This document shows, piece after piece, positions 24,816 to 33,288 of a stretch of 64,000 nucleotides of DNA. Made by a program: the position numbers and the translations under genes. Where the stretch lies: positions 150,345-214,344 of the forward strand of contig CAUQTI010000003.1 of the NCBI GenBank assembly GCA_963521065.1, read 5' to 3'. Origin of the DNA: IOR16 sp963521065. GTDB taxonomy: Bacteria; Bacillota; Clostridia; Peptostreptococcales; Anaerovoracaceae. Position 1 is the first letter of the stretch; each line of letters opens with the position of its first letter. Below the pieces are notes generated by a model. The model was not told where the DNA came from. It ran no database searches and saw only the letters and a list, made by a program, of their open reading frames with translations.

Positions 24816-25346
24816 TTATATTTTTTCACCCTTTTTAGGTGCTATAATCATAATCATACTTCTTCCGTCAAGTGTAGGTGCCTTTTCAATCTCACCCACC
24901 TCTTTTATCATTTCTGCAAAGCCTTCAAGCACTGCGATGCCGTCTTCCTTATATTTTTGCTGCCGGCCTTTAAATCGAATGCTTGCTTTTACCTTATTTC
25001 CATCAGATAAAAACTTATATGCATTTCTACCCTTAAGCTGCAAATCATGCTCCTCTATTTTAACGGACAGCCTCACTTCTTTCAAAGCTACAATCTTCTG
25101 ATTTTTCTTTGCTTCTTTCTTTTTCTTTTCCTGTTCATAAATCATTTTATTATAATCAGCTATTTTACAAATCGGCGGGACCACATTCCCTGAAATTTGT
25201 ATTAAATCCAATTCTTTTTCATCCGCCAGTTCCAAGCCCTTTGAAAGCTCCACAATTCCCAGCATAGCTCCGTCTGCGTCAATCAGCCTGATTTCTTTGT
25301 CCTTTATTTCCTCATTAATCAATAATTCATTCTTTTTATGGTTAAT
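24816..25346 (-). CDS. infC: Translation initiation factor IF-3, probable AUU start
   Basis: A 176-residue IF-3 with the N-terminal domain (NELLINEEIKDKEIRLID), a Lys-rich linker and the C-terminal domain ending GRSMIMIIAPKK. IF-3 checks start codons on the 30S subunit. The frame can be read from GTG 25361, but GTGGAGGTG there is the ribosome site; ATT at 25344-25346, followed by NHKKNELL, sits seven bases after it. AUU starts are typical for infC and give autoregulation. The rpmI-rplT genes that normally follow are absent, and several positions differ from usual IF-3, so it may be a second paralogue. Confidence 0.88.
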   Translation of the reverse strand: MNHKKNELLINEEIKDKEIRLIDADGAMLGIVELSKGLELADEKELDLIQISGNVVPPICKIADYNKMIYEQEKKKKEAKKNQKIVALKEVRLSVKIEEHDLQLKGRNAYKFLSDGNKVKASIRFKGRQQKYKEDGIAVLEGFAEMIKEVGEIEKAPTLDGRSMIMIIAPKKGEKI

Positions 25347-25500
25347 AGCAAACACCTCCACTACTTTTTATAAACGGTTTGACCGCTTATCTCAATCACT
25401 CAAAAATAACTTAGAAAAGTTATGACAGCCATAAATCTGAATAAGCAGACATAGATTGCCGTACCTTCATACATGACGCTCTCTTAAACTTTTCTCATAT

Positions 25501-25532
25501 AAATAAAAGTGGATTATTGAATCCACTTTTAT
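25501..25532 (-). terminator. Hairpin terminator after the zinc-ribbon gene
   Basis: AAAAGTGGATT (25505-25515) pairs perfectly with AATCCACTTTT (25520-25530). It lies 20 bases after the zinc-ribbon stop codon; the T tail on the minus strand is weak (ATTTATAT). Confidence 0.65.
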
Positions 25533-25550
25533 TGTAAAATAACAATTCTA

Positions 25551-25724
25551 TTAATATCTATTTCCGCTCGGTCTTCTATTTTTTTGCTGTTTTCTTTGTT
25601 TTCTGCAAGAAGGGCATCTCTGAGGTTCATTCTCAAATCCTTTTTCCTTATAAAATGCCTGCTCATTTTCAGTAAATACGAAATCGCTTCCGCAATCTTT
25701 ACATGCAATTGTCTTATCTGCCAT
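25551..25724 (-). CDS. Small zinc-ribbon protein (zf-trcl type)
   Basis: A 57-residue protein with two CxxC knuckles: CKDCGSDFVFT at about 8-18 and RCPSCRKQRKQ at about 37-47. Between them is the FYKEKGF...NEPQRC segment typical of the probable zinc-binding zf-trcl family. The basic tail is rich in Lys, Gln and Arg. ATG 25724 is eight bases after GAG of AAAGGAG; an overlapping frame from ATG 25729 gives no family match and is rejected. Function unknown, perhaps nucleic-acid binding. Confidence 0.8.
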   Translation of the reverse strand: MADKTIACKDCGSDFVFTENEQAFYKEKGFENEPQRCPSCRKQRKQQKNRRPSGNRY

Positions 25725-26016
25725 ACCATTATCTCCTTTGGTCTCGTTGGGATTTCAAAATCAGAAACATCTCTCTAAATAAATCAAAGAAGTGTATCAC
25801 AGATTAATAATCCATAATCAATAACTTTCTATCTAATTATTTAATTGTAATACAGCCTCTCAAATTAATCAAGCAAAATTTGCAAAATATTTATATTTTT
25901 TACGACATTTATTAAAAACTTGTAAGCCCTATCAGGCGATTGCTTTGACTTATAAAAACATTCACGAGAAAAGCAAAATACCTCCGCAAATCCGATTGAA
26001 AGACACTTCGTTTATT
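25725..26016. other. AT-rich intergenic stretch
   Basis: This 292-base gap separates the zinc-ribbon gene from the last permease gene of the purine-uptake operon. I see no open frame, RNA motif or convincing terminator in it, although the promoter of the zinc-ribbon and IF-3 genes should lie here. Confidence 0.5.
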
Positions 26017-26943
26017 TCAGCGTTCCTCTCTAAAATAAGAAACACCCAAATCCGCAGGGTTCATATCTTCTTTTCTATTTTTTCTGGTGCTTATGATTAC
26101 AATTAAAATAGTCGCTGCATAAGGGAGCATGTCTACCAAATACTGTGAAATATGAATCCCCATGCTTTGCAGACGCAGGCCTAAAATATTCAAGCCCCCG
26201 AATACAAGCGCTCCAACAAGTGCCTTCCACGGCTTCCATGATGCAAAAATAACCAAAGCAACCGCAATCCAGCCTCTCCCGGCCACCACGTTTTCCTGCC
26301 ACACAGGGACGGTCACAAGAGACATATAGGCGCCGCCCAGGCCGCACATAGCACCTCCTGCGATGATGTGTGCATACTTGTAAAAAGAAACGTTAATCCC
26401 AGAAGCATCTGCAGCGCCGGCATTCTCGCCGACAGCACGCAAATTTAGACCCATTTTTGTATAGTTTAAGTAAACAGCTACTGCAACCACCAAAAGATAT
26501 CCCACATAAACCAAAATATCCTGACGGAATAAAATCGGTCCTAAGATCGGAATTTGAGAAAGTCCCGGAATTGCAATCTTTGCTGACAATGCTTTGATTC
26601 CGGCAGGTGCCGCCGTTCCCATAAAGCTCTCACCCACGAAGCTTGAAAATCCGGTTCCGAAAATCGTAAGGGTAAGTCCTGTGACGACCTGATTTGCCAT
26701 GAGTGAAACGGTTAAAATTGCATAAATTGCAGCACCGGCCGCACCAGCAATCAAGCTCGCGAGCAGAGCAATATATGGATTTCCCGTATGCAGTCCTGCT
26801 GAAAACCCCATGACTGCTCCGATCAGCATCATTCCCTCTACACCTAAATTCAAATTCCCGGCTTTTTCTGTAATCAATTCCCCAAGTGTCGCATAAAGCA
26901 ACGGCATTGCCGCACCTACTGCAGCAATTAAAAATGGCGTCAT
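26017..26943 (-). CDS. ABC nucleoside importer, second permease
   Basis: A 308-residue polytopic permease of the BMP/nucleoside (branched-chain-like) ABC family. The N-terminal region LLYATLGELITEKAGNLNLG followed by GVEGMMLIGA is characteristic of the YufQ/NupQ branch. About nine hydrophobic helices are visible. It directly follows the other permease with no gap and is the last gene of the operon that begins with xpt, which points to purine nucleosides or bases as cargo. Confidence 0.88.
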   Translation of the reverse strand: MTPFLIAAVGAAMPLLYATLGELITEKAGNLNLGVEGMMLIGAVMGFSAGLHTGNPYIALLASLIAGAAGAAIYAILTVSLMANQVVTGLTLTIFGTGFSSFVGESFMGTAAPAGIKALSAKIAIPGLSQIPILGPILFRQDILVYVGYLLVVAVAVYLNYTKMGLNLRAVGENAGAADASGINVSFYKYAHIIAGGAMCGLGGAYMSLVTVPVWQENVVAGRGWIAVALVIFASWKPWKALVGALVFGGLNILGLRLQSMGIHISQYLVDMLPYAATILIVIISTRKNRKEDMNPADLGVSYFREER

Positions 26944-28029
26944 CTATGCCACCTCCTTTATTGCTGTTTTGTCTGACTTCGCAAGAGAAACTTTATATTG
27001 CAGGAAAAATTCGCTTCCTAAGACGAAAAATAAAATAATTCCTTGAATCATATCCGCAACGGATGCCGGCACTTGCATCGCAATCTGCAAATAAGCGCCA
27101 CCTTGCAGAAGTCCTGCAAATACAATACACACAATCAAGACGACAGGTGCGGACAGACGAGAAAGCCACGTCGTAATAATTGCAGTAAATCCATAATTAT
27201 TAGAAATATTTGCAGTCAGGGTTTTTTCAATTGCGGAAGCTTGAATCATTCCGGTCAGACCGCACAAGCCGCCGGATACGAGCATCGCTATAATGATAAT
27301 GGATTTTATATTCATCCCTGCGTACCTTGCGGTTTCCAAGCTTTCCCCGACAACCGTAATCTCATATCCTTTTTTTGTATGATTGATAAAGAGGTAAATC
27401 ACAGCAACTAAAATCAGTGCAATCACCCATCCTATATGCACACCAAACAACTTTGGCAAAACCGCATTGTCTGAAAAGGTTGCGATTCTTGGAAAACCTT
27501 GAGAAGCAGGGTCTTTCCACGGCCCAAACTGCAAGTAAGTTACCCATTTAATTGCAATGTAGTTCATCATCAGGGTGAAAATGGTTTCATTCGTATTGAA
27601 TTTTGCTTTGAAGTAGGCTGGAATAAATGCCCATATTCCTCCAAATATTATCGCGACCACCATCATGCAAAAGAGCATAATTGCCATTGGAAGCGTATTT
27701 GGTAAGTGCAATGCAACCAAGGTAGCGCCGAACGCTCCCATCATGATTTGTCCTTCTCCGCCGATATTCCAAAATTTCATTTTAAATGCAACGAGGATTC
27801 CGAGAGAGGTCACGACAAGCGGTATTGCTTTTACCGCAGTCTGCTGGATTCTCATCTGTGTTCCGAAAGCCCCCAGGATAATTTCCTGAAATACCTGAAT
27901 TGGATTAAAGCCCATAACCGCCAGCACAAGACCAGCGCAGACGATGGAGCACAAGATTGCGCCAATCCGAATAACAGATTCTCTATTTTTCGGAAGCTCC
28001 GCTCTTTTATTTACTTTCAGCATGCGCAT
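26944..28029 (-). CDS. ABC nucleoside importer, first permease
   Basis: A 361-residue permease of the YufP/NupP branch. It carries the conserved FKMKFWNIGGEGQIMMGAF segment and AGMNIKSIIIIAMLVSGGLCGLTG-like loops, with roughly ten membrane helices. The start lies inside the end of the ATP-binding subunit gene (overlap of 23 bases), and the stop abuts the second permease, so the subunits are translated together. Confidence 0.88.
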   Translation of the reverse strand: MRMLKVNKRAELPKNRESVIRIGAILCSIVCAGLVLAVMGFNPIQVFQEIILGAFGTQMRIQQTAVKAIPLVVTSLGILVAFKMKFWNIGGEGQIMMGAFGATLVALHLPNTLPMAIMLFCMMVVAIIFGGIWAFIPAYFKAKFNTNETIFTLMMNYIAIKWVTYLQFGPWKDPASQGFPRIATFSDNAVLPKLFGVHIGWVIALILVAVIYLFINHTKKGYEITVVGESLETARYAGMNIKSIIIIAMLVSGGLCGLTGMIQASAIEKTLTANISNNYGFTAIITTWLSRLSAPVVLIVCIVFAGLLQGGAYLQIAMQVPASVADMIQGIILFFVLGSEFFLQYKVSLAKSDKTAIKEVA

Positions 28030-29545
28030 CTGCCTCCTTTTCTAACGAACCACCTGTCATAAGAAGTCCAACTTCTTCCTTCGTTACTTTGTCCGTATCC
28101 ACAATACCAGTAATTTTACCGTTGCAAAGTACCATAACTCGGTCGCAAAGCTCCATTAAAACATCCAAATCTTCTCCGATAAAAAGAACGCCTACGCCTT
28201 TCTCTTTCTGCTCATTCAATAAATCATAGATTTTATAAGAGGCACCGATGTCCAGCCCTCTCACAGCATACGCCGTAATTAGCACCTTCGGCTCTGAATC
28301 AATTTCCCTGCCAAGAAGAACTTTTTGGATATTCCCTCCCGAAAGCTTTTTTACCTCTGTATAAATGCTTGGTGTCTGAATATCAAGCCGCTGTACAATC
28401 TGATCTGCTTTAGCTGTACTTTCTTCTCTTTTTAAGAAAAACCCAGGCTGCTTCTGATAGTCCTTAAGAATAATGTTATGCACAATATCCATCGTGCCCA
28501 CTAGTCCCATTCCTAAGCGGTCTTCTGGAATAAATCCCATACGAATTCCCAGCTGAATAATATCTCTCGGCGTTTTTCCCACAATATTTTCTTCTTCAAA
28601 GAAAATGCGCCCTTTATCCGCTTTAACAAGTCCTGCAAGTGTTTCGCAAAGCTCTTTCTGGCCGCTTCCGGCAACACCGGCAACGCCTAAAATTTCACCG
28701 CCGTACAGGGAGAAGCTCACTTCATCCAGCGCATTCTTTTTTTCCTGATTCACGACACGCAGGTTGTCCACCTCAAGCAGAACTTTTTTATTTTCTATTT
28801 CTTTTTTTTCAATCGACAGGCTCACTTTCTTGCCTACCATCATTTCAATTAAATTCGAAACCTCGACATTTGAAGTTTCAACGGTCTCCACCGATTTCCC
28901 TTTTCGTAACACGGTAATCCGGTCACTGATTTCCATGACTTCATTCAGCTTATGCGTAATAATCACCACCGCACAGCCCTTATCCCTCATATTGCGGATA
29001 ATCTGAAATAACCGCTTAATTTCCTGCGGCGTCAAAACGGCGGTCGGTTCATCCATAATAAGTATTTTTGCTCCCCGATAGAGCACTTTAATAATTTCAA
29101 GGGTCTGTTTTTCCCCCACAGACATATCATATACTTTTTTTTCAGGGTCAATATCAAGTCCATAACGGTCTGAAATCTCTTTAATCTTACGGCTAAGCTC
29201 TTTTCCGTTTGTAAAAAAACCGCCTTTTTCACCCAAAATAATATTTTCTTTTGCACTTAATACTTCTACCAATTTAAAATGCTGATGAATCATGCCGATT
29301 CCCAGCGCAATTGAGTCCTTCGGTGATGTGAAGTGAACCTCGTTATTATAAATAGAAATAGAACCGCTGTCGGGAGTATAAATTCCCGACAGCATGTTCA
29401 TTAACGTACTTTTACCTGCTCCGTTTTCTCCGAGCAAGGCATGTACTTCTCCTTCATATACAATTAGGTTCACATCTTCGTTTGCTCTCACATCCCCAAA
29501 TGTTTTTGAAATATCTCGCATTTGAATTGCGATTTCCCGCTTCAT
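28007..29545 (-). CDS. ABC nucleoside importer, ATP-binding protein
   Basis: A 512-residue protein with two ABC modules in tandem, as in the YufO/NupO and sugar-import families. The first module has GENGAGKST, SVGEKQTLEI and LIMDEPTAVLT. The second has GVAGSGQKEL in place of a normal Walker A and LSGGNIQKVLLGREI; LITAYAVRGLDIG replaces the second Walker B, so this half is degenerate as usual in the group. ATG 29545 behind GGAGGG is preferred to 29572. Confidence 0.9.
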   Translation of the reverse strand: MKREIAIQMRDISKTFGDVRANEDVNLIVYEGEVHALLGENGAGKSTLMNMLSGIYTPDSGSISIYNNEVHFTSPKDSIALGIGMIHQHFKLVEVLSAKENIILGEKGGFFTNGKELSRKIKEISDRYGLDIDPEKKVYDMSVGEKQTLEIIKVLYRGAKILIMDEPTAVLTPQEIKRLFQIIRNMRDKGCAVVIITHKLNEVMEISDRITVLRKGKSVETVETSNVEVSNLIEMMVGKKVSLSIEKKEIENKKVLLEVDNLRVVNQEKKNALDEVSFSLYGGEILGVAGVAGSGQKELCETLAGLVKADKGRIFFEEENIVGKTPRDIIQLGIRMGFIPEDRLGMGLVGTMDIVHNIILKDYQKQPGFFLKREESTAKADQIVQRLDIQTPSIYTEVKKLSGGNIQKVLLGREIDSEPKVLITAYAVRGLDIGASYKIYDLLNEQKEKGVGVLFIGEDLDVLMELCDRVMVLCNGKITGIVDTDKVTKEEVGLLMTGGSLEKEADAHAESK

Positions 29546-29593
29546 AAAAAGCCCTCCGATGTGTTCTATCAAAACAGAAAGTATCTTTGTTGA

Positions 29594-30715
29594 TTATTGC
29601 CCGACTGCACCCTTGACAAGCTTCGTCATAGCGGTATCCGGTTTAGAAATTCCCCAGATTGCATCGCGTTCCAAAGAAGTTCCTGCCGGAATCATAACGC
29701 TTCCGTCATTATACAGTACGTCCTTGTCTCCTGCAGAGAAAACATTAAGCTCTCCTGCTTCAATCTTAGCTTGAACTTCCTCAACCTTTGCCTTTGCTTC
29801 CGCGGAAACATTGTCAGTCATCGGTGCAAGCTGCACATAGCCGTCAGCCATTGTACCATAATAGGATTCCGGAGTCCACTTTCCATCCATGATTTTCTGA
29901 ATCTGGTCAATGTAATACGCACCGTGGTTCCATACCGGTGCAGTTAGGTATGCACCCGGAGCAGCCTCACTGCTGTCCATGTTGTAGCCGATTGCATAAG
30001 CGCCCACTGTTTCAGCGGCAATCTGCGGTCCCGCAGTATCACAGTGCTGTGCGATTACATCGCAGCCCTGATCAAGCAAGGCTTCTGCCGCTGCTTTTTC
30101 CTGCGCCGGATCATGCCAATTGTTTGTATAGATTACCTTTACTTCAACATCTGGATTGACAGACTGTGCACCCAAAGTAAATGCATTGATACCGATAATC
30201 AGTTCCGTGTAAGGGAATGCTGCAACGTATCCAAGCTTATTGCTCTTAGTTGTCATTCCGGCAATGATACCGGAAAGGTATCTCGGCTGTTCCATTGCGC
30301 CGAAATAATTTCCAAAGTTCGTGTCGTTCATTTTATTTCCGGAGAAGTGAAGGAATTTGATATCCGGATATTCTTTTGCAAGCTCTTCAATCGGATTCAT
30401 GAAACCATAGCTGGTTGCAACGATTACAGTCGCGCCCTGGTCCATCAGGTTGATTGCAGCATTTTTTACAGCTTGAGATTCTTCTTTTACGCTCTCCATT
30501 TTTAAAGTCTTAACTTTTCCTGCAAAATGCTCCTCAAGGGCTTTTCTGCCGTTGTCCTGTGCTTCTGAAAATCCGCCGTCACTTGCCGGTCCCACATAAA
30601 TAAAGCCGACAGTCAACACGTCATCTCCGCCTTCTTTTTCCGTTTCTTTTCCACAGCCGGAAAAAGCACCCAGTGCAAGCACAAGAACCATTAACAGTGC
30701 CAAAATTCTTTTCAT
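29594..30715 (-). CDS. BMP family substrate-binding lipoprotein
   Basis: A 373-residue lipoprotein of the BMP/PnrA family, which binds purine nucleosides in several bacteria. The signal peptide ends in the lipobox FSGC (residues 18-21). The mature part has GFIYVGPASDGGFSEAQDNGRKAL, split by the ligand-binding Asp region, and the DQGCDVIAQHCDTAGP segment. It lies 46 bases after xpt and before the ABC ATPase gene, so it is the receptor of this importer. Confidence 0.9.
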   Translation of the reverse strand: MKRILALLMVLVLALGAFSGCGKETEKEGGDDVLTVGFIYVGPASDGGFSEAQDNGRKALEEHFAGKVKTLKMESVKEESQAVKNAAINLMDQGATVIVATSYGFMNPIEELAKEYPDIKFLHFSGNKMNDTNFGNYFGAMEQPRYLSGIIAGMTTKSNKLGYVAAFPYTELIIGINAFTLGAQSVNPDVEVKVIYTNNWHDPAQEKAAAEALLDQGCDVIAQHCDTAGPQIAAETVGAYAIGYNMDSSEAAPGAYLTAPVWNHGAYYIDQIQKIMDGKWTPESYYGTMADGYVQLAPMTDNVSAEAKAKVEEVQAKIEAGELNVFSAGDKDVLYNDGSVMIPAGTSLERDAIWGISKPDTAMTKLVKGAVGQ

Positions 30716-30761
30716 TTTCGTTCTCCTTCTTTCATTCTCTTTCGTTAATTTGTTTTTCTGA

Positions 30762-31334
30762 TTAAAGAAATTCTATGTTACCGTCCTGAATGGACTTTAT
30801 AACCGCAAGAGATTCTACACGATAGCCTTCTTTCCTAAGCTTTGAACCGCCGCCTTGAAATTGTTTTTCAATGACAGCTCCAATCCCGACAACTTCGCCT
30901 CCGGCCTGCTTTACCAAATCCGCCATCCCGAACGCAGCCTCGCCATGTGCTAAAAAATCATCCAAAATCAATACCCTGTCGCCTTCTTCAAGATACCGCT
31001 TTGCGACCCTTGCAATGGAAACGGTTCCTTTCGTGAACGACCTGACCTCTGAGCCATAAAATTCATCCGTCATCGTACTCGGTGCCGTCTTTTTTGCAAA
31101 TACGACGGGAAGGTTCCCAAAATGCATCGCTGTAATACAAGCAATTGCAATTCCTGAAGCTTCAATCGTCAAAATCTTGTTCACGTTTTGACTGCCGAAA
31201 AGGCGCTTAAATTCTTGTCCAATTTGATCCAAAAGTGCCACATCAATCTGATGATTTAAAAAAGAGTCTACCCTCAATATCTCCGTACCGATTCCGACTC
31301 CATCCTGTCTGATTCTATCTTCTAAAAGCTGCAT
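30762..31334 (-). CDS. xpt: Xanthine phosphoribosyltransferase
   Basis: A 190-residue type I PRTase that converts xanthine (and less well guanine) with PRPP to the nucleotide. The PRPP loop VLILDDFLAHGEA (about 118-130) and the N-terminus MQLLEDRIRQDGVGIGTEILRV-like pattern match Xpt. It is the first gene of the operon and is followed by a BMP-type ABC importer. I looked for, and did not find, the purine riboswitch that precedes xpt in Bacillus. Confidence 0.93.
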   Translation of the reverse strand: MQLLEDRIRQDGVGIGTEILRVDSFLNHQIDVALLDQIGQEFKRLFGSQNVNKILTIEASGIAIACITAMHFGNLPVVFAKKTAPSTMTDEFYGSEVRSFTKGTVSIARVAKRYLEEGDRVLILDDFLAHGEAAFGMADLVKQAGGEVVGIGAVIEKQFQGGGSKLRKEGYRVESLAVIKSIQDGNIEFL

Positions 31335-31371
31335 GTCTTATCACCTTTCTTTACTGCAAACCTTACCTGTT

Positions 31372-31400
31372 ATTATAATGAATCCAATGCCATCTCGTAA
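31372..31400 (-). promoter_or_regulatory. Sigma-A promoter of the xpt-importer operon
   Basis: On the minus strand TATAAT (31372-31377) is preceded, 17 bases upstream, by TTACGA (31395-31400). The start point would be about 30 bases before the xpt ATG, leaving no room for a purine riboswitch. Confidence 0.6.
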
Positions 31401-31500
31401 ATAGCTTTCTCAAAATTTCAGAATAAATTCCTTCATAAAAACCAATAAATGGGCTTATTCCCGAACAATAATCTACAATATCCGCCTAATTATCCGCATA

Positions 31501-31986
31501 TTATAGATTTTCTTCCAAAAGATTTCGGTTCATATATGCATCGTAACGCATCTGCTGCGCATCGCGTGTAAATGGCATTCCATACTGATAACAATCTACC
31601 ACATCTGCATCTTTTACAATTTCTTCAATCCAACTTCCTATTTTCGATTTTTTGCTGTGATTTTTAACCGCCAAAGAAATCATTTCTATTTCTTTTGCTG
31701 AAAACAAATCCAGCTCTGATAAAAATTGTTTTACCGGCTGGTAGCCTTTCTCCGCATGCCCCGCCTGTTTCCCGGTTAGAATCCTCCCAAAATCGTGTAC
31801 GCTGCACGCACAGGCAGCAAGCTCCGTATCCTCTCCTCGTTCTTCTGCCATCAAAAATCCCAAGCGAGCGCAGCTGGCCATATGTACGCGTTCCCAATCC
31901 AGACTCTGATCCCGTTCCTCTGTCTTTTGTTCCTGCTCGTCTATTACACGCAACAATGCACTTTGTAACTTTAAAATCCGATTCAC
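31501..31986 (-). CDS. HD-domain phosphohydrolase-like protein
   Basis: A 161-residue single-domain HD protein. H35, the pair H64-D65 in SVHDFGR, H110 and D126 in VKDADVVD provide a metal site as in small nucleotide phosphohydrolases. I do not recognise a named subgroup. Its start directly abuts the stop codon of the chloramphenicol acetyltransferase homologue upstream, so the two are almost certainly co-transcribed. Substrate unknown. Confidence 0.8.
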   Translation of the reverse strand: MNRILKLQSALLRVIDEQEQKTEERDQSLDWERVHMASCARLGFLMAEERGEDTELAACACSVHDFGRILTGKQAGHAEKGYQPVKQFLSELDLFSAKEIEMISLAVKNHSKKSKIGSWIEEIVKDADVVDCYQYGMPFTRDAQQMRYDAYMNRNLLEENL

Positions 31987-32646
31987 TTATATCCACTCCT
32001 CTGCTTTTTGCACGATACTTTGTATGTCATTAAATAGTTTGCATGAATGATATCCATCTGCTACGGCATGGTTTACAAAAACAGAAAGCGGAATTTCAAC
32101 CTTTCCTTCTTTCTCCAGATATTTCCCAAAGGTGATTACCGGAAAATACATATGAGGTTCTGTAAAGGTATCACAGCTGTAATTCGTAAAGTGCAGCCAG
32201 GGCACCCCTGAAATCGGGCAAAAATTCTGCGGTTTATCCGGTTTTGCCTTAATTCCTTTTCTTTTTCCGTAACGCACAATATCCTCTTCCGCATTTCGAT
32301 AAAATACAGAAAATTCAGAATCAAATTCCGTCCAGATATCGGAGAAAGTCTGATCGTCCTCATGAAAAATGGTATAAGAGGGATGAAGAAAATCCCAGTA
32401 TCCAAGCCTTCCCTCCCTGTCTATTTGCATCCTAAATTCTTTATTTTGGTTGATTCCCATCATAACAGCATAGATAAAAGTGGGGTAAAAACGAAGTTTT
32501 TTTTCTTTCATCCTTTTATGTAATACACTCACGTCAAGATTTGCAGTCAAATTATAATTGGTACGAACGAGACTTGTATAATACTCAAAATGTTCACGCC
32601 GTTCATATTTTTCCATATTTACCAGATGAAATCCCGCCTCTTTCAT
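31987..32646 (-). CDS. Type A chloramphenicol O-acetyltransferase family protein
   Basis: A 219-residue protein of the CatA family, which transfers acetyl from acetyl-CoA to chloramphenicol as a trimer. The catalytic motif HxxxD is present as NHAVADG (H193, D197; classical HHAVCDG). The N-terminal REHFEYYTSL and central SGVPWLHFTNY segments also fit. The change of the first His of HHAVCDG to Asn and moderate divergence elsewhere mean that activity on chloramphenicol is not assured. Start follows AAAGGAG. The downstream partner is an HD-domain gene. Confidence 0.85.
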   Translation of the reverse strand: MKEAGFHLVNMEKYERREHFEYYTSLVRTNYNLTANLDVSVLHKRMKEKKLRFYPTFIYAVMMGINQNKEFRMQIDREGRLGYWDFLHPSYTIFHEDDQTFSDIWTEFDSEFSVFYRNAEEDIVRYGKRKGIKAKPDKPQNFCPISGVPWLHFTNYSCDTFTEPHMYFPVITFGKYLEKEGKVEIPLSVFVNHAVADGYHSCKLFNDIQSIVQKAEEWI

Positions 32647-32807
32647 GCAAAGCTCCTTTAATTTTTAAAATACACGCTTCAATGATTTCTCTATATTGTA
32701 GCAGATTTTTGACAAGAATGCATTTCCTATTCAATAAAAAGACAGAAATACATAACGGTTGACTTTTGTTTGTATACAGACTATTCTATTTATAATACAA
32801 ATACTCG

Positions 32808-32901
32808 ACAATGGGGAGCTGGATAAATCCGGCTGAGAGTGAAACTGACTGGTTTCTGACCCACAACCTGATTTGGATAATGCCAACGTAGGAATATATT
32901 G
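32808..32901 (+). ncRNA. TPP riboswitch (THI box)
   Basis: The conserved aptamer parts are all present in order: GGGGAGCTGG, GGCTGAGAG, then ACCTGATTTGGATAATGCCA and ACGTAGGAA. It precedes the thiamine-binding protein and an ABC importer, with a terminator directly after it. TPP binding would favour the terminator and shut the operon down. Confidence 0.97.
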
Positions 32902-32913
32902 TTTTTCTAATTT

Positions 32914-32944
32914 CTGCGTAGGGTAACCCTTCGCAGTTTTTTTT
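32914..32944 (+). terminator. Terminator of the TPP riboswitch
   Basis: CTGCG (32914-32918) with inner AGGG pairs with CCCT and CGCAG (32932-32936), followed by eight T. It is the expression platform of the THI box. Confidence 0.88.
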
Positions 32945-32982
32945 AGTGCATTTTATCCATCGATAACAAAAAGGAGTGAATT

Positions 32983-33288
32983 ATGATGAATCAACCAGAA
33001 GCAAGCATTGCAATCCAAGTACTTCCTGACGTGGAAGGGGAAGAAGTCATCCGTGTCGTGGATGAAGTTATCGCATACATCAAATCAACCGGCTTAAACA
33101 CTTATGTGGGTCCGTTTGAAACGACAATTGAAGGGGATTATGAAACCTTAATGCAGATTGTAAAGGAATGCCAGCTGATCTGTATTCGTGCAGGCGCCCC
33201 AAGCGTCGCTTCCTATGTAAAGATTTTCTATAATCCAAATGCGGGGGTATGGAGCATTGACAAGAAAGTTACAAAACATCACCAATAA
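32983..33288 (+). CDS. Thiamine-binding protein (YkoF/YqgV-like, DUF77)
   Basis: A 101-residue ferredoxin-like-fold protein of the MTH1187/YkoF family that binds thiamine or hydroxymethylpyrimidine. Typical pieces are ASIAIQVLP, VDEVIAYIKSTGL and TYVGPFETTIEGDYE. The start follows AAGGAG. It is the first gene of the TPP-controlled operon and overlaps the permease gene by up to 50 bases. Its role may be to hold cytoplasmic precursor or sense it. Confidence 0.88.
   Translation: MMNQPEASIAIQVLPDVEGEEVIRVVDEVIAYIKSTGLNTYVGPFETTIEGDYETLMQIVKECQLICIRAGAPSVASYVKIFYNPNAGVWSIDKKVTKHHQ

Noticed and set aside
25529..25729. 66-residue frame overlapping the zinc-ribbon gene
   Set aside because: It has no family features, while the alternate frame gives two CxxC knuckles and better ribosome spacing.
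31335..31500. Purine riboswitch before xpt
   Set aside because: The TTTCTACC and CCGTAAA core strings are absent and the promoter leaves only a short leader.
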